A stretch of 64,000 bases of DNA from JADJNW01 sp964517145 (GCA_964517145.1 CAZFBN010000003.1:23088-87087); one strand, 5' to 3'. Counted from the first letter of the stretch, positions 27,228-36,540 are shown. Numbers and translations: made by a program. Notes: generated from the letters alone by a model not told the origin.

Positions 27228-27305
27228 GGAATTTTGGAATGATGGAATTTGGAAAGCTGGAAAGTGTAATTTGGACATTCCAATGTCCCATCGTTCCAGT
27301 TTTCC
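27228..27305. repeat. Quasi-palindromic word repeat, GGAATTTTGGAATG family
   Basis: The left arm (27228-27266) reiterates GGAATTTTGGAATGATGG-like words. The right arm (27273-27305) reads GGACATTCCAATGTCCC and further. It separates the two thioredoxin paralogues. The GGAATG word recurs in the palindrome at 41548-41584. Confidence 0.72.
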
Positions 27306-27308
27306 GTG

Positions 27309-28475
27309 TTAGCCTTGCAAACGATTGATATACATTTCCGCCGTGCGCACTGCCGTGCTGCCCTCTTGTTTCGCCAGTTCCAACGCTTTTTTAGCCACGT
27401 CCATTGCCTGATCTTTTTTGCCATTTTTATTCAGCACATCGGCGTAAATGAGAAAATAGACAGAGGTTTGACCCACCTCCGTTGCACGTTTTGCCAAATC
27501 TTCCGCCAGACTCATCGAATTTTTATCATTATTGAACTGATCTAAAAGCGTTTTACAAAGGCTTTGCAGCTCCCGCGCATCCTCATAAATGTATTTTTTG
27601 GCGTAAGATTTTGCCGTTTTATTAAAATTGGCAGCATCATTTGCCTTTAAATAAAAATCCATCCAGGCTTGCTCGGCAAAAGCGTCGGCTTTATCAGAAT
27701 AATGTTTTTTGACTTTGTCAATGGCTTCCACCATCAGCTCTTTGCTTTGATACTCCACTGCTTTATGCGCAGTGTTGCGGCAAGCATTGAGAATTTGCTG
27801 GCGCACTTCATCTTCAGAAGTCACTTTGGCAATTTGATTGCGGTATTGAATCAGCCATTCAAAAATTTTAGAATCCGCTTCCGTCGCAGCTTCCAGAATG
27901 AATTTTAAATTAAAATCCGTTGTCAAATCCTTTTGCGAACGCAGGTATTCATTGGCAATTTTCAAACTCGGCTTGCCTGCTTTGTTCAGCGCGCGCACGT
28001 AGCCATACACAAGCTCAGGTTCGCGTTTGCCTTTTTCGTATTCCGCCGCAAAATCCTGGCTTTTGTCTTCCATGTCCAGCACTTTCCGACCAATGCTCAG
28101 CAACGCATCCACCGACTGCGCGCCTACCACCGTGTGCACGATTTCGCCTTTGTAATTCATAAAAAACAAGGTCGGATACGCCCGCACCGGATACTGTTTG
28201 GCGAATTCCAAGCCCATGCCGCGCTCCATATCGATTTGCATGCTTACGAAGTGCTTGTTAAAAAACTCGCCGACTTTTTCGTTGGGGAATACATTTTTCG
28301 CCATTTGCTTGCACGGACCGCACCACACCGCGTACGCATCCACAAAAATCAGTTTCTCCTGCTTTTCGGCTTCGCCCTGCGCCTCGCCCCAGCTGCCTTC
28401 AAAAAATTTGATGCCCTGCGCGAACGTACTGATGGTCAACATGATCGCAAAAAAAGTGGTAAAGACTATTTTCAT
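27309..28475 (-). CDS. Secreted/periplasmic thioredoxin-fold protein with TPR-like C-terminus (paralogue)
   Basis: The start MKIVFTTFFAIMLTISTFAQ is a signal peptide. The thioredoxin domain at about 20-135 has WCGPCKQM and cis-Pro in RAYPTLFFM. About 250 residues of helical repeats follow, ending with a TPR-like unit (LIYADVLNKNGKKDQAMDVAKKAL). Layout and length match the downstream gene, indicating tandem duplication. Its probable role is thiol-disulfide handling of exported Cys-rich proteins, such as the Kazal modules of the adhesin, but that pairing is speculation. Confidence 0.88.
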   Translation of the reverse strand: MKIVFTTFFAIMLTISTFAQGIKFFEGSWGEAQGEAEKQEKLIFVDAYAVWCGPCKQMAKNVFPNEKVGEFFNKHFVSMQIDMERGMGLEFAKQYPVRAYPTLFFMNYKGEIVHTVVGAQSVDALLSIGRKVLDMEDKSQDFAAEYEKGKREPELVYGYVRALNKAGKPSLKIANEYLRSQKDLTTDFNLKFILEAATEADSKIFEWLIQYRNQIAKVTSEDEVRQQILNACRNTAHKAVEYQSKELMVEAIDKVKKHYSDKADAFAEQAWMDFYLKANDAANFNKTAKSYAKKYIYEDARELQSLCKTLLDQFNNDKNSMSLAEDLAKRATEVGQTSVYFLIYADVLNKNGKKDQAMDVAKKALELAKQEGSTAVRTAEMYINRLQG

Positions 28476-28658
28476 AATATCAGTTCTTTTTTTGTGCAAG
28501 ATACAAAATAAGGATGCCGTTTTGAAACAGAACAGCCGGTATAAATGGTTGAATTAACGTTTTGGTAAGAAAGAAAAGTGCGGAAGGATACATTTTTTAT
28601 TTGCAAAGCGCTTTAGTTTATTGGATTTGTCTTATCTCATTCAAATTTTGGCAAACAG

Positions 28659-29065
28659 CAGGAAGAGCGGCTGCGCCAGGTACACTGGAATTGCCGGGGG
28701 ATTCCGTTGCACGATACATTCAATCGGGTGCTGCAAATGATAGATTCCGGGGCGTTGTTTGCAGGCAGATGGAACAGCCTTGCTGGAAAGTGTGCAATGG
28801 CAATTGAGCAGTCTGGATGGCAAGAAAATCAAGGGGGGCGAGTCCGCGCAGCCGAGGCAATCAGGGTTTGTATATCTTAAGTGCCTGGGTGAGAGAGCAG
28901 CGCTATTACATCAGTTCTTGTACAAATGCCGATGCCGGACGATTCAATGACTTGGGGCGAGAGCATTGAGAATCACTTGCATTAGTATATGGATGTGACT
29001 TTTTGCGAGGATGCTTCGCGTGCCCGGTCGGGCAATGCCCAACAAGCTCAGTTTACAAAAACATC
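28659..29065 (+). pseudogene. Decayed ISAs1-family transposase
   Basis: Fragments in three frames match ISAs1-type (H-repeat) transposases in the right order: GIPLHDTFNRVLQMID (frame of 28659), LSSLDGKKIKG (frame of 28759), LYILSAWVREQRYY (frame of 28868), and IENHLH-stop-YMDVTFCEDASRARSGNA (frame of 28965). At least three frameshifts, a nonsense codon and a central deletion of roughly 150 residues that includes part of the catalytic core make it non-functional. No terminal inverted repeats were recognised. It fills most of the 743-bp gap between the thioredoxin gene and the symporter. Confidence 0.8.
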
Positions 29066-29177
29066 GTTTTCGCGCTGCACCCAATCAAAATCATTTACTC
29101 CAAATTTTGAGTAATCCTTTTTAATGTGTTTGCCCTATTGTAAATCCTGATTCAGACATTCTCTTCCAAACTTTCCC

Positions 29178-29185
29178 TATATTTG
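29178..29185 (+). promoter_or_regulatory. Candidate -7 box for the symporter gene
   Basis: TATATTTG fits TAnnTTTG and lies 33 bp upstream of the start codon. The -33 element is weak. Confidence 0.4.
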
Positions 29186-29218
29186 TTTTTCTAATCGCAA
29201 CACACAGCGTAAACAACC

Positions 29219-30721
29219 ATGATTGAGCAACTTACACCCGGAATATTGCTGACGGTTATCAGCATTTATTTCCTTGCTTTGTTTGTCATTTCGTATTTCA
29301 CCGGCAGAGATACCAGCAATGCTAATTTTTTTCTTGCAGGCAGGCGCACACCTTGGCCCCTGGTGGCATATGCCATGATTGGTACTTCCATTTCTGGTGT
29401 TACGTTTATTTCGATTCCTGGCGCAGTGGGCGGCTCTGGTCTAAATCAGGATTTTTCGTACATGCAGGTGGTCTTTGGCTATTTAGTGGGTTACACTGTT
29501 ATCGCATTGGTATTAATGCCTATTTATTATCGATTGAATCTCACTTCCATATACGGTTATTTAGAACAGCGATTTGGATTTTATGCGTACAAAACCGGCG
29601 CAGCCTACTTTTTGCTGTCGCGCAGCGTAGGATCGGCATTTCGATTGTATTTGGCAATCATCGTATTACAAGAATTCGTAATGGGTTACTTTGGCATTCC
29701 GTTTTGGCTCACGGCATTTTTAGCGTTGCTGCTCATTTGGTTGTACACGGTGCGCGGCGGCATTCATACGGTGATCTGGACGGATACATTTCAAACCACT
29801 TGCTTTTTATTGGCGTTGATTATCACAATTATAGCCATTGGGCAAACTTTAAATATGAATTTTGGCGAATTGATCGGAATGGTGAGTCGAAGTGAATACT
29901 CGCAATTGTTCTTTTTCAAAGGCGGCTGGAGCGATCCGAATAACTTTTTCAAACAATTTATCAGTGGTGCGCTGATTACGATTACCATGACCGGTTTGGA
30001 CCAGGATATGATGCAAAAAAATCTGGCATGTAAAAACATTCGCGATGCACAGAAAAACATGTTTTCTTTCAGCGTTACTTTACTGTTTGTCAATGTGTTA
30101 TTCCTTACACTAGGTGCATTGCTCTACATTTATGCAGCACAAATTGGCATTGATACGCCCGATAAAACGGACTATCTGTATCCAACCATTGCATTCCGAC
30201 ACCTGCCGCCCATTATGGGAATTGTGTTTGTATTAGGTTTAATTGCAGCCACTTACGCCAGTTCTGATTCGGCGCTCACGGCACTGACTACCTCGTTTTG
30301 CGTAGATTTTTTGAATTTTGAAAAAAGTGGTCAGCCCGACGAGGTTCAACAAAAACAGCGTTTTTATGTGCATATTGGAATGACCGTTTTATTGTTTATT
30401 ATGATTGTCATTTTTAATATTATAAACAACGAAGCGGTTATTAATGGCTTATTTAAAGCAGCGGGGTACACCTATGGTCCGTTGCTGGGCATGTTTGCGT
30501 TTGGCGTTTTGACAAAGCGGCACGTCAAAGATCAATGGGTGATTCCAATTTGCGTAGCGGCGCCGATTATTTCGTTTGTGCTGGATCGCTTTTCGACTAC
30601 GCTATTTGCGGGTTTTCAATTCGGATTTTTAATACTGGCAATCAATGGCTTGTTGACCTTCCTCGGTTTACTGGCAATTTCGCATCCGGCAAGCACAGAA
30701 GAAGCGTCGCCTTATTCATAA
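29219..30721 (+). CDS. Sodium:solute symporter family protein
   Basis: The 500-aa product has about 13 hydrophobic segments and the SSS-family pattern: FFLAGRRTPWPLVAYAMIGTSISGVTFISIPG near the N-terminus and DSALTALTTSFCVDF with the AxYASSDSA signature (ATYASSDSALTAL) at about 345-360. It imports an organic solute with sodium; substrate unknown. It stands alone, with decayed transposase upstream and fabH downstream. Confidence 0.92.
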   Translation: MIEQLTPGILLTVISIYFLALFVISYFTGRDTSNANFFLAGRRTPWPLVAYAMIGTSISGVTFISIPGAVGGSGLNQDFSYMQVVFGYLVGYTVIALVLMPIYYRLNLTSIYGYLEQRFGFYAYKTGAAYFLLSRSVGSAFRLYLAIIVLQEFVMGYFGIPFWLTAFLALLLIWLYTVRGGIHTVIWTDTFQTTCFLLALIITIIAIGQTLNMNFGELIGMVSRSEYSQLFFFKGGWSDPNNFFKQFISGALITITMTGLDQDMMQKNLACKNIRDAQKNMFSFSVTLLFVNVLFLTLGALLYIYAAQIGIDTPDKTDYLYPTIAFRHLPPIMGIVFVLGLIAATYASSDSALTALTTSFCVDFLNFEKSGQPDEVQQKQRFYVHIGMTVLLFIMIVIFNIINNEAVINGLFKAAGYTYGPLLGMFAFGVLTKRHVKDQWVIPICVAAPIISFVLDRFSTTLFAGFQFGFLILAINGLLTFLGLLAISHPASTEEASPYS

Positions 30722-30836
30722 AAATAGCTTATTAAAAAATTGATAATCAATACGTTAAAATAAAAAATCGAAACTTTCTAGGTCTTAAAATTGTATAAAT
30801 CTTCCTGTGAACGATGTTCAATCATTAAGAAATTAC

Positions 30837-30844
30837 TACCTTCG
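30837..30844 (+). promoter_or_regulatory. Candidate -7 box for the fabH gene
   Basis: TACCTTCG is one base from TAnnTTTG and is followed by GCAG. It lies about 120 bp upstream of the fabH start. Confidence 0.35.
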
Positions 30845-30962
30845 CAGCCAAAATTTTGTGTTCGCGTGTTTGGCATAGCCATTTTCTTGGGACATGTGTT
30901 TGAGTGTTCTTGACCACTCGCCCCGAACACGTTGAGTTGTGAGCACAAAAATACAGGAATAC

Positions 30963-31958
30963 ATGAGCACAACAAAGATTCAAGCAGCCATCACGGGCGT
31001 TCAAGGCTACGTCCCGGATTACATTCTCACCAACAAAGAGTTGGAAACCATGGTGGATACCACGGACGAGTGGATCACGACGCGCACCGGCATTAAAGAG
31101 CGACACATTTTAAAAGGAGAAGGACTCGGCACTTCGGTGATGGGCATTGAGGCGGTGAAAGGATTGCTCGCCAAAACAAATACCGATCCGCTTGATATTG
31201 AGCTGGTTATCTTTGCAACGGTGACACCGGACACCGTTTTTCCTGATACTGCAAATACCGTTTCGGATGCTGTTGGTATGAAAAATGCGTTTGGTTTTGA
31301 CATCAACGCGGCTTGTTCCGGCTTTTTGTATGCGTTGACAACAGGCGCAAAATTCATAGAATCAGGCACTTATAAAAAAGTCATTGTCATTGGCGGCGAT
31401 AAAATGTCGTCCATCATTGATTACAGCGATCGAACCACCTGCGTTATTTTTGGCGATGGCGCGGGCGCAGTTTTGTTAGAGCCCAATACGGAGGGCTTTG
31501 GCATTGTCGATTCCATTCACAAAAGTGACGGTTCCGGTCGCGTTTATCTGCATCAGAAAGCAGGCGGATCGGCGCATCCGGCAAGTGCAGAAACCGTAGC
31601 GAACCGTGAGCATTTTGTTTTTCAAAATGGAAAACCGGTTTTTAAAGCGGCGGTTTCGGGCATGGCGGATGTGGTGACTCAGGTGATGGATCGCAATGGG
31701 TTGCATTCGGATGATATTCATTGGCTCATTCCGCACCAGGCGAATATTCGCATTATTGAAGCAGTTGCCGACGCTTTGAAATTTCCGATGGAGCGGGTCA
31801 CTGTTAATATTCATAAATATGGCAATACGACAGCTGGTACGCTGCCGCTGTGTATGTGGGAATGGGAAAATCAATTTAAAAAAGGTGATAATATTATGCT
31901 CACGGCATTCGGTGGCGGCTTCACCTGGGGCGCAACGTACTTAAAGTGGGCGTATTGA
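30963..31958 (+). CDS. fabH: 3-oxoacyl-ACP synthase III
   Basis: The 331-aa product has the KAS III catalytic triad: Cys118 in NAACSGFLYAL, His in IPHQANIRI and Asn in VNIHKYGNTTAGT. DEWITTRTGIKERH is a further hallmark. It condenses acetyl-CoA with malonyl-ACP to start fatty acid synthesis. ATG 30963 has an AGGA ribosome-binding site six bases upstream (30953-30956); an ATG 24 bp earlier is less likely. It heads the run fabH-efp-accB-accC, so fatty-acid initiation genes are clustered. Confidence 0.96.
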   Translation: MSTTKIQAAITGVQGYVPDYILTNKELETMVDTTDEWITTRTGIKERHILKGEGLGTSVMGIEAVKGLLAKTNTDPLDIELVIFATVTPDTVFPDTANTVSDAVGMKNAFGFDINAACSGFLYALTTGAKFIESGTYKKVIVIGGDKMSSIIDYSDRTTCVIFGDGAGAVLLEPNTEGFGIVDSIHKSDGSGRVYLHQKAGGSAHPASAETVANREHFVFQNGKPVFKAAVSGMADVVTQVMDRNGLHSDDIHWLIPHQANIRIIEAVADALKFPMERVTVNIHKYGNTTAGTLPLCMWEWENQFKKGDNIMLTAFGGGFTWGATYLKWAY

Positions 31959-31984
31959 TTTTTTTTATTTTTAATTTTTTATTT

Positions 31985-32050
31985 GATGTTGAATATTCGA
32001 CGTTGACAAAGACCTCAAATGGTGAAACGTCCAATAATAAACGTCAAACA
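31985..32050. repeat. Quasi-palindromic word repeat, GACGTTTGACGTT family
   Basis: The left arm (31985-32007) contains GATGTTGAATATTCGACGTT; the right arm (32025-32050) AAACGTCCAATAATAAACGT. The words also occur at 49771-49836 and, in part, at about 14716-14740. It lies just upstream of the efp promoter box. Confidence 0.65.
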
Positions 32051-32054
32051 TTTT

Positions 32055-32062
32055 TTAACTTT
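32055..32062 (+). promoter_or_regulatory. Candidate -7 box for efp-accB-accC
   Basis: TAACTTTG followed by C fits TAnnTTTG. It lies 39 bp upstream of the efp start codon. Confidence 0.5.
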
Positions 32063-32100
32063 GCAATTCATTTTACAACACCCAAAAATTTGAACTCAAA

Positions 32101-32667
32101 ATGGCAGATACTTCGGATATCAGAAATGGATTAACCATTGAATACAACAATGGTATTTATTCAGTTGTAGAATTCCAGCATGTCAAACCTGGCAAGGGAC
32201 CTGCATTTGTCCGCACCAAATTAAAAAATGTAATGGATGGGCGTGTGGTGGACAATACGTTTCCTTCGGGGCACAAAATCAATATCATTCGCGTAGAACG
32301 CCGCAAACACCAGTACCTCTACCCAGAGGACGGCGGTTTTGCCTTTATGGATTCCGAATCTTTTGAGCAGATTACGATTCCAAGCACTATGTTCGACCGC
32401 CCGGAATTGCTGAAAGAAGGCATTGAAGTGGATGTCTTGTTCCACGCTGAGAAAGAAATTCCGCTTACGGTGGAAATGCCCCAATTTATTATCGCTACTG
32501 TGACTTACACCGAACCAGGCGTAAAAGGCGATACGGCTACCAATACCCTGAAACCGGCTACCATTGAAACCGGCGCAGAAGTACGCGTACCACTTTTTGT
32601 AAATGAAGGAGATGTAATCAAGGTTGACACCAGTACCGGCGCTTACATGGAGCGCGTAAAACAATAA
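32101..32667 (+). CDS. efp: Translation elongation factor P
   Basis: The 188-aa product has the three EF-P domains. The N-terminal KOW-like part carries the modifiable-loop Lys in VKPGKGPAFVRTKLKN; the C-terminus has the OB signature (TETGAEVRVPLFVNEGDVIKVDTSTGAYMERV). It relieves ribosome stalling at polyproline, which is relevant here because the M56 protein contains a Pro-rich linker. It lies 6 bp before accB. Confidence 0.97.
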   Translation: MADTSDIRNGLTIEYNNGIYSVVEFQHVKPGKGPAFVRTKLKNVMDGRVVDNTFPSGHKINIIRVERRKHQYLYPEDGGFAFMDSESFEQITIPSTMFDRPELLKEGIEVDVLFHAEKEIPLTVEMPQFIIATVTYTEPGVKGDTATNTLKPATIETGAEVRVPLFVNEGDVIKVDTSTGAYMERVKQ

Positions 32668-32673
32668 ACGCCT

Positions 32674-33195
32674 ATGAATTTTAAGGAAATTCAGGAATTA
32701 ATTCGATTGGTGAGCAAATCGGACCTTGCCGAATTCAAAATGAAAGAAGGTGAGTTTGAATTGTCGATTCGCACCAAATATTACAATGCTCGTCAGGTAG
32801 GTGCGCCTTTTACAGTACCGCCAGTGATGAGTGCGCCCTTGGTTGCACCTTTAGCGGAAGTATCTACAACGCCGTCAAGCGTAGTTGAACCAACGCCTAC
32901 TGCTGCTACGCCAAATCCACCCAGCGATAATGCACCTAAGGTAGAAGCGGGTAAAAAATACCTCGAAATCAAGTCGCCAATGGTGGGCACTTTTTATCGT
33001 TCTCCTTCACCGGATAAAGGTGCTTATGTAAAAGTAGGCGACTCTGTAAAAGCGGGCGATGTGGTTTGTATCGTAGAAGCCATGAAGTTGTTCAATGAAA
33101 TTGAATCAGATGTATCCGGTACCATTGTAAAAGTGATGGTGGATGATGCGCAGCCGGTAGAATACGACCAGGTTTTGTTTTTGGTAGAACCTTAG
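32674..33195 (+). CDS. accB: Biotin carboxyl carrier protein of acetyl-CoA carboxylase
   Basis: The 173-aa product has an N-terminal helical region (FKEIQELIRLVSKSDLAEFKMKEG), a Pro/Ala-rich linker (about 45-95) and a biotinyl domain at about 97-173. The biotinylated Lys sits in EAMKL, and KSPMVGTFYRSPSPDKGAYV opens the domain. It carries carboxybiotin between the biotin carboxylase and carboxyltransferase halves. It is tightly coupled to efp upstream and followed by accC. Confidence 0.96.
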   Translation: MNFKEIQELIRLVSKSDLAEFKMKEGEFELSIRTKYYNARQVGAPFTVPPVMSAPLVAPLAEVSTTPSSVVEPTPTAATPNPPSDNAPKVEAGKKYLEIKSPMVGTFYRSPSPDKGAYVKVGDSVKAGDVVCIVEAMKLFNEIESDVSGTIVKVMVDDAQPVEYDQVLFLVEP

Positions 33196-33202
33196 GGGGA
33201 GT

Positions 33203-33279
33203 AATTGTTTATTGTTAGTTGTTAATTGTTGATTTTCCAGCAATTAGCAACAACGATCAGCAATCAACAATCAACAATT
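33203..33279. repeat. Quasi-palindromic word repeat, TTGTTGATT family
   Basis: The left arm (33203-33235) contains ATTGTTAGTTGTTAATTGTT; the right arm (33239-33279) CAGCAATCAACAATCAACAA. The loop is only about 4 nt. It fills the accB-accC spacer and stops two bases before the accC start. Confidence 0.8.
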
Positions 33280-33281
33280 CT

Positions 33282-34625
33282 ATGTTTAAAAAAATACTGA
33301 TTGCCAACCGAGGCGAAATAGCCCTGCGTATCATTCGCACTTGCAAAGAGATGGGCATTCAAACGGTAGCGGTGTACTCCACTGCTGACAGCGAAAGTCT
33401 TCACGTTCGCTTTGCCGATGAAGCCGTGTGCATTGGTCCGCCCGCGTCTTCCGAGTCTTATCTTAGCATTCCGCGCCTGATGGCTGCTGTTGAAATCACC
33501 AATGCGGATGCCATTCATCCGGGCTATGGTTTTTTAGCGGAAAATGCTGATTTTGCGGAGGTTTGTTTGGAATATGGGGTGAAATTCATCGGACCCACGC
33601 CAGAGCAAATTCGCAAAATGGGCGATAAAATCACTGCCAAAGAAACGATGGTGAAAGCCGGCGTACCAACGATTCCTGGTTCGGATGGTTTGGTGAAAGA
33701 CCTCAAGCACGGTTTTAAAGTTGCGAAAGACGTTGGTTACCCGATCATTATCAAGGCAACGGCTGGCGGCGGTGGCAAGGGTATGCGTGTGGTATGGGAT
33801 GAGAAAGATTTTGAGTCGAATTACAACATGGCACGCCAGGAAGCCCGCGCGGCTTTTGGCAATGATGGGGTTTACATCGAAAAATTCATCGAGGAGCCCC
33901 GACATATTGAGTTTCAAGTCGTTGGGGATCAATACGGCAAAGTGATTCACCTGTCGGAACGCGACTGCTCGATTCAGCGTCGGCACCAGAAATTAGTAGA
34001 GGAATCGCCCTCGCCTTTTATGACGCCGGAATTGCGCGAGAAAATGGGTGAAGCCGCTGTGAAAGCAGGCGAAGCCATCCGCTATGAAGGTGTGGGCACC
34101 ATCGAATTTTTGGTGGACAAGTACCGCAATTTCTACTTCATGGAAATGAATACGCGGATTCAGGTAGAACACCCTGTTACAGAGGAAGTTATAGATTTTG
34201 ATTTAATTAAAGAACAGATCAAAATTGCAATGGGTGAGCCACTGAGCGGTAAAAATTACATCCCGGAAATGCACGCGATGGAATGCCGCATCAATGCAGA
34301 GGATCCCTTCAATAATTTCCGCCCCAGCCCAGGTAAAATCACTTCGCTGCACACGCCCAAGGGGCACGGCGTGCGCGTGGATACGCACGTGTATGCGAGC
34401 TACACCATTCCGCCGTATTACGATTCGATGATCGCCAAGCTCATTTGCCGGGCACGTACCCGCGAGGAGTGCATCAAAAAAATGGAGCGCGCCCTCGACG
34501 AATTCATCGTAGAAGGCATCAAGACAACCGTTCCGTTTCACCAGCGTTTAATGAAAGATAAGAACTTTCGGGAAGGGAATTTCCATACCGGCTTTTTGAA
34601 TGATTTTAATTTGAAAGAAGAATAA
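33282..34625 (+). CDS. accC: Biotin carboxylase subunit of acetyl-CoA carboxylase
   Basis: The 447-aa product starts MFKKILIANRGEIALR and has the ATP-grasp features: Gly-rich GGGGKGMRVVWDE, EKFIEEPRHIEFQV, SERDCSIQRRHQKLVEESPSP and MNTRIQVEHPVTEEV. It carboxylates biotin on AccB. ATG 33282 is chosen over 33219 because homology begins there and the upstream codons are the spacer repeat. Confidence 0.97.
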   Translation: MFKKILIANRGEIALRIIRTCKEMGIQTVAVYSTADSESLHVRFADEAVCIGPPASSESYLSIPRLMAAVEITNADAIHPGYGFLAENADFAEVCLEYGVKFIGPTPEQIRKMGDKITAKETMVKAGVPTIPGSDGLVKDLKHGFKVAKDVGYPIIIKATAGGGGKGMRVVWDEKDFESNYNMARQEARAAFGNDGVYIEKFIEEPRHIEFQVVGDQYGKVIHLSERDCSIQRRHQKLVEESPSPFMTPELREKMGEAAVKAGEAIRYEGVGTIEFLVDKYRNFYFMEMNTRIQVEHPVTEEVIDFDLIKEQIKIAMGEPLSGKNYIPEMHAMECRINAEDPFNNFRPSPGKITSLHTPKGHGVRVDTHVYASYTIPPYYDSMIAKLICRARTREECIKKMERALDEFIVEGIKTTVPFHQRLMKDKNFREGNFHTGFLNDFNLKEE

Positions 34626-34703
34626 ATTGTTAATCGCTGATTGTTAATTGTTGATAATTAAGTAAATAGATTAATAGCAATTGGCAATTAACAATCATCA
34701 ATT
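34626..34703. repeat. Quasi-palindromic word repeat, TTGTTGATT family
   Basis: The left arm (34626-34654) contains GATTGTTAATTGTTGAT; the right arm (34675-34703) GCAATTGGCAATTAACAATC. It begins immediately after the accC stop and ends four bases before the ABC exporter start. Confidence 0.8.
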
Positions 34704-34707
34704 TTCA

Positions 34708-36525
34708 ATGAAAAGCTTTTGGCGATTACTCCAATATATTAATAACTATACAATTTTTGTTGCTTTAAATATCATAAGTAACATTCTGACTGCCGTATTC
34801 ACTGTCGTTAGCATTCCTTTATTAATTCCGTTTTTACAAGTTTTATTTGACCGTGCCAAACCATTGAATATCAAGCCCGAATGGGCATGGGATATCAGCA
34901 GTATTCAAAATTATATCAATTATACCCTGGGGCAAATCATTGCAGCCAATGGCAAAGAAGCGGCGCTGCTATACGTGTGCATCGGCATTCTGTCGGCATT
35001 TTTCCTCAAAAATTTATTTCGTTACTTATCCTTGTTTTTTATGGCACCGGTGCGCAACGGCATAATCCGCGACATGCGGGCGCAGTTGTTCGATAAAATG
35101 CTGGCGCTGCCATTGGCGTATTTTTCCAACGAACGCAAGGGCGACCTGATGTCGCGCATCACGGCGGACGTGCAGGAGGTGGAAGCGAGTATCCTCAATA
35201 TGCTGGAAATTGTGTTCCGCGAGCCGATTATTATCATCGGTTCCCTCGCATTTATGCTCTATGTAAGCCCGGCACTCACGGGATTTGTATTTTTATTAAT
35301 GTTATTTACCGCTTTTGTAATCGGCGGTATTGGGCGCAGTTTAAAACGCAGTTCGGCGCAGGTGCAACAAAAATTAGGTTCGCTCTCCACCATCGTCGAT
35401 GAAGCGCTCGGCGGCATGCGTATTGTAAAAGGTTTTAATGCAGAAGGCTATCAGCGTGAGAAGTTTGCGAAAGAAAATAACACGTATCGATGGATTTTGA
35501 CGCGGGTGCTGTGGCGACGGGAACTGGCTTCGCCTTTGTCCGAATTTTTGGGCATAGTGGTGGTGGCGGTGCTGCTGTGGTATGGCTCAAGGCAAGTGTT
35601 TTCGGGCGGTTTGAATGCGGAGACTTTCCTTACATTCATTTTTGCATTTTATAATGTAATAGATCCGGCGAAATCATTTTCCAAAGCCTGGTATAATATT
35701 CAAAAAGGATTAGCGGCGATGCAGCGCGTGGAAGAGGTGCTGGATGTAAAGGAAACCATCCGGGAATCAGTTGATGCACAGTTTATTACACATTTTAATG
35801 GTGTTATTGAATATCGCAATGTAACATTTGGATATAAACCGGAAGAACATTTAGTTTTGAAAAATATAAATCTTACTATTCCAAAAGGAAAGGTCATAGC
35901 CCTTGTCGGCTCCTCCGGTGCCGGAAAATCTACGTTAGTGGATTTATTACCGCGTTTTTATGATGTAACAGAAGGCGGCATTTTTATAGACGATGTAAAT
36001 ATCAAGGATTATAAAATTAAAGACTTACGTTCTTTGATGGGCATTGTATCACAAGAAGCGATTTTGTTTAATGATACCATTTATAATAATATTGTTTTTG
36101 GATTGCATCATGTAACGGGAGAAGATGTAATAAAAGCCGCTAAAATTGCCAATGCCCATGATTTTATTATAAAAACCGAAAATGGATATCATACCAATAT
36201 TGGCGACCGCGGCAGCAAGCTCTCCGGCGGGCAGCGCCAACGCCTCACCATCGCCCGCGCCATATTAAAAAATCCACCGATTTTAATTCTCGACGAAGCC
36301 ACGTCCGCATTGGATTCTGAGTCCGAAAAACTCGTACAGGAAGCACTTATTCACTTAATGAAAAACCGTACTTCTATTGTTATTGCACATCGCCTGAGTA
36401 CCATTCAGCACGCCGATGAAATCATTGTAATGCGCGACGGCAAAATTAAAGAGCGCGGTACGCATCAAGAATTATTACAAGTAGATGGCGAATATCATAA
36501 ATTGGTAGAGTTACAAGCCTTCTAG
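34708..36525 (+). CDS. ABC exporter, MsbA/multidrug-lipid type (fused TM and ATPase)
   Basis: The 605-aa product starts MKSFWRLLQYINNY. Six transmembrane helices in the first 330 residues are followed by an ATPase with Walker A (GSSGAGKST), Q-loop (IVSQEAILFND), signature LSGGQRQR, Walker B (ILILDEATSALD) and H-loop (IVIAHRLST). It is a homodimeric half-transporter; placement after fatty-acid genes suggests lipid or lipid A export like MsbA, although a multidrug role cannot be excluded. ATG 34708 is preferred; the earlier ATG at 34681 lies inside the spacer repeat. Confidence 0.93.
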   Translation: MKSFWRLLQYINNYTIFVALNIISNILTAVFTVVSIPLLIPFLQVLFDRAKPLNIKPEWAWDISSIQNYINYTLGQIIAANGKEAALLYVCIGILSAFFLKNLFRYLSLFFMAPVRNGIIRDMRAQLFDKMLALPLAYFSNERKGDLMSRITADVQEVEASILNMLEIVFREPIIIIGSLAFMLYVSPALTGFVFLLMLFTAFVIGGIGRSLKRSSAQVQQKLGSLSTIVDEALGGMRIVKGFNAEGYQREKFAKENNTYRWILTRVLWRRELASPLSEFLGIVVVAVLLWYGSRQVFSGGLNAETFLTFIFAFYNVIDPAKSFSKAWYNIQKGLAAMQRVEEVLDVKETIRESVDAQFITHFNGVIEYRNVTFGYKPEEHLVLKNINLTIPKGKVIALVGSSGAGKSTLVDLLPRFYDVTEGGIFIDDVNIKDYKIKDLRSLMGIVSQEAILFNDTIYNNIVFGLHHVTGEDVIKAAKIANAHDFIIKTENGYHTNIGDRGSKLSGGQRQRLTIARAILKNPPILILDEATSALDSESEKLVQEALIHLMKNRTSIVIAHRLSTIQHADEIIVMRDGKIKERGTHQELLQVDGEYHKLVELQAF

Positions 36526-36540
36526 TAGCGCCCAATAACT

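Noticed and set aside
27215..27424. N-terminal extension of the thioredoxin-TPR gene to 27424
   Set aside because: The extension reads through the spacer repeat and the next gene's 3' end; the signal peptide starts at 27214.
28562..28950. Two small plus-strand genes of 81 and 63 codons
   Set aside because: They are fragments of the frameshifted ISAs1 transposase.
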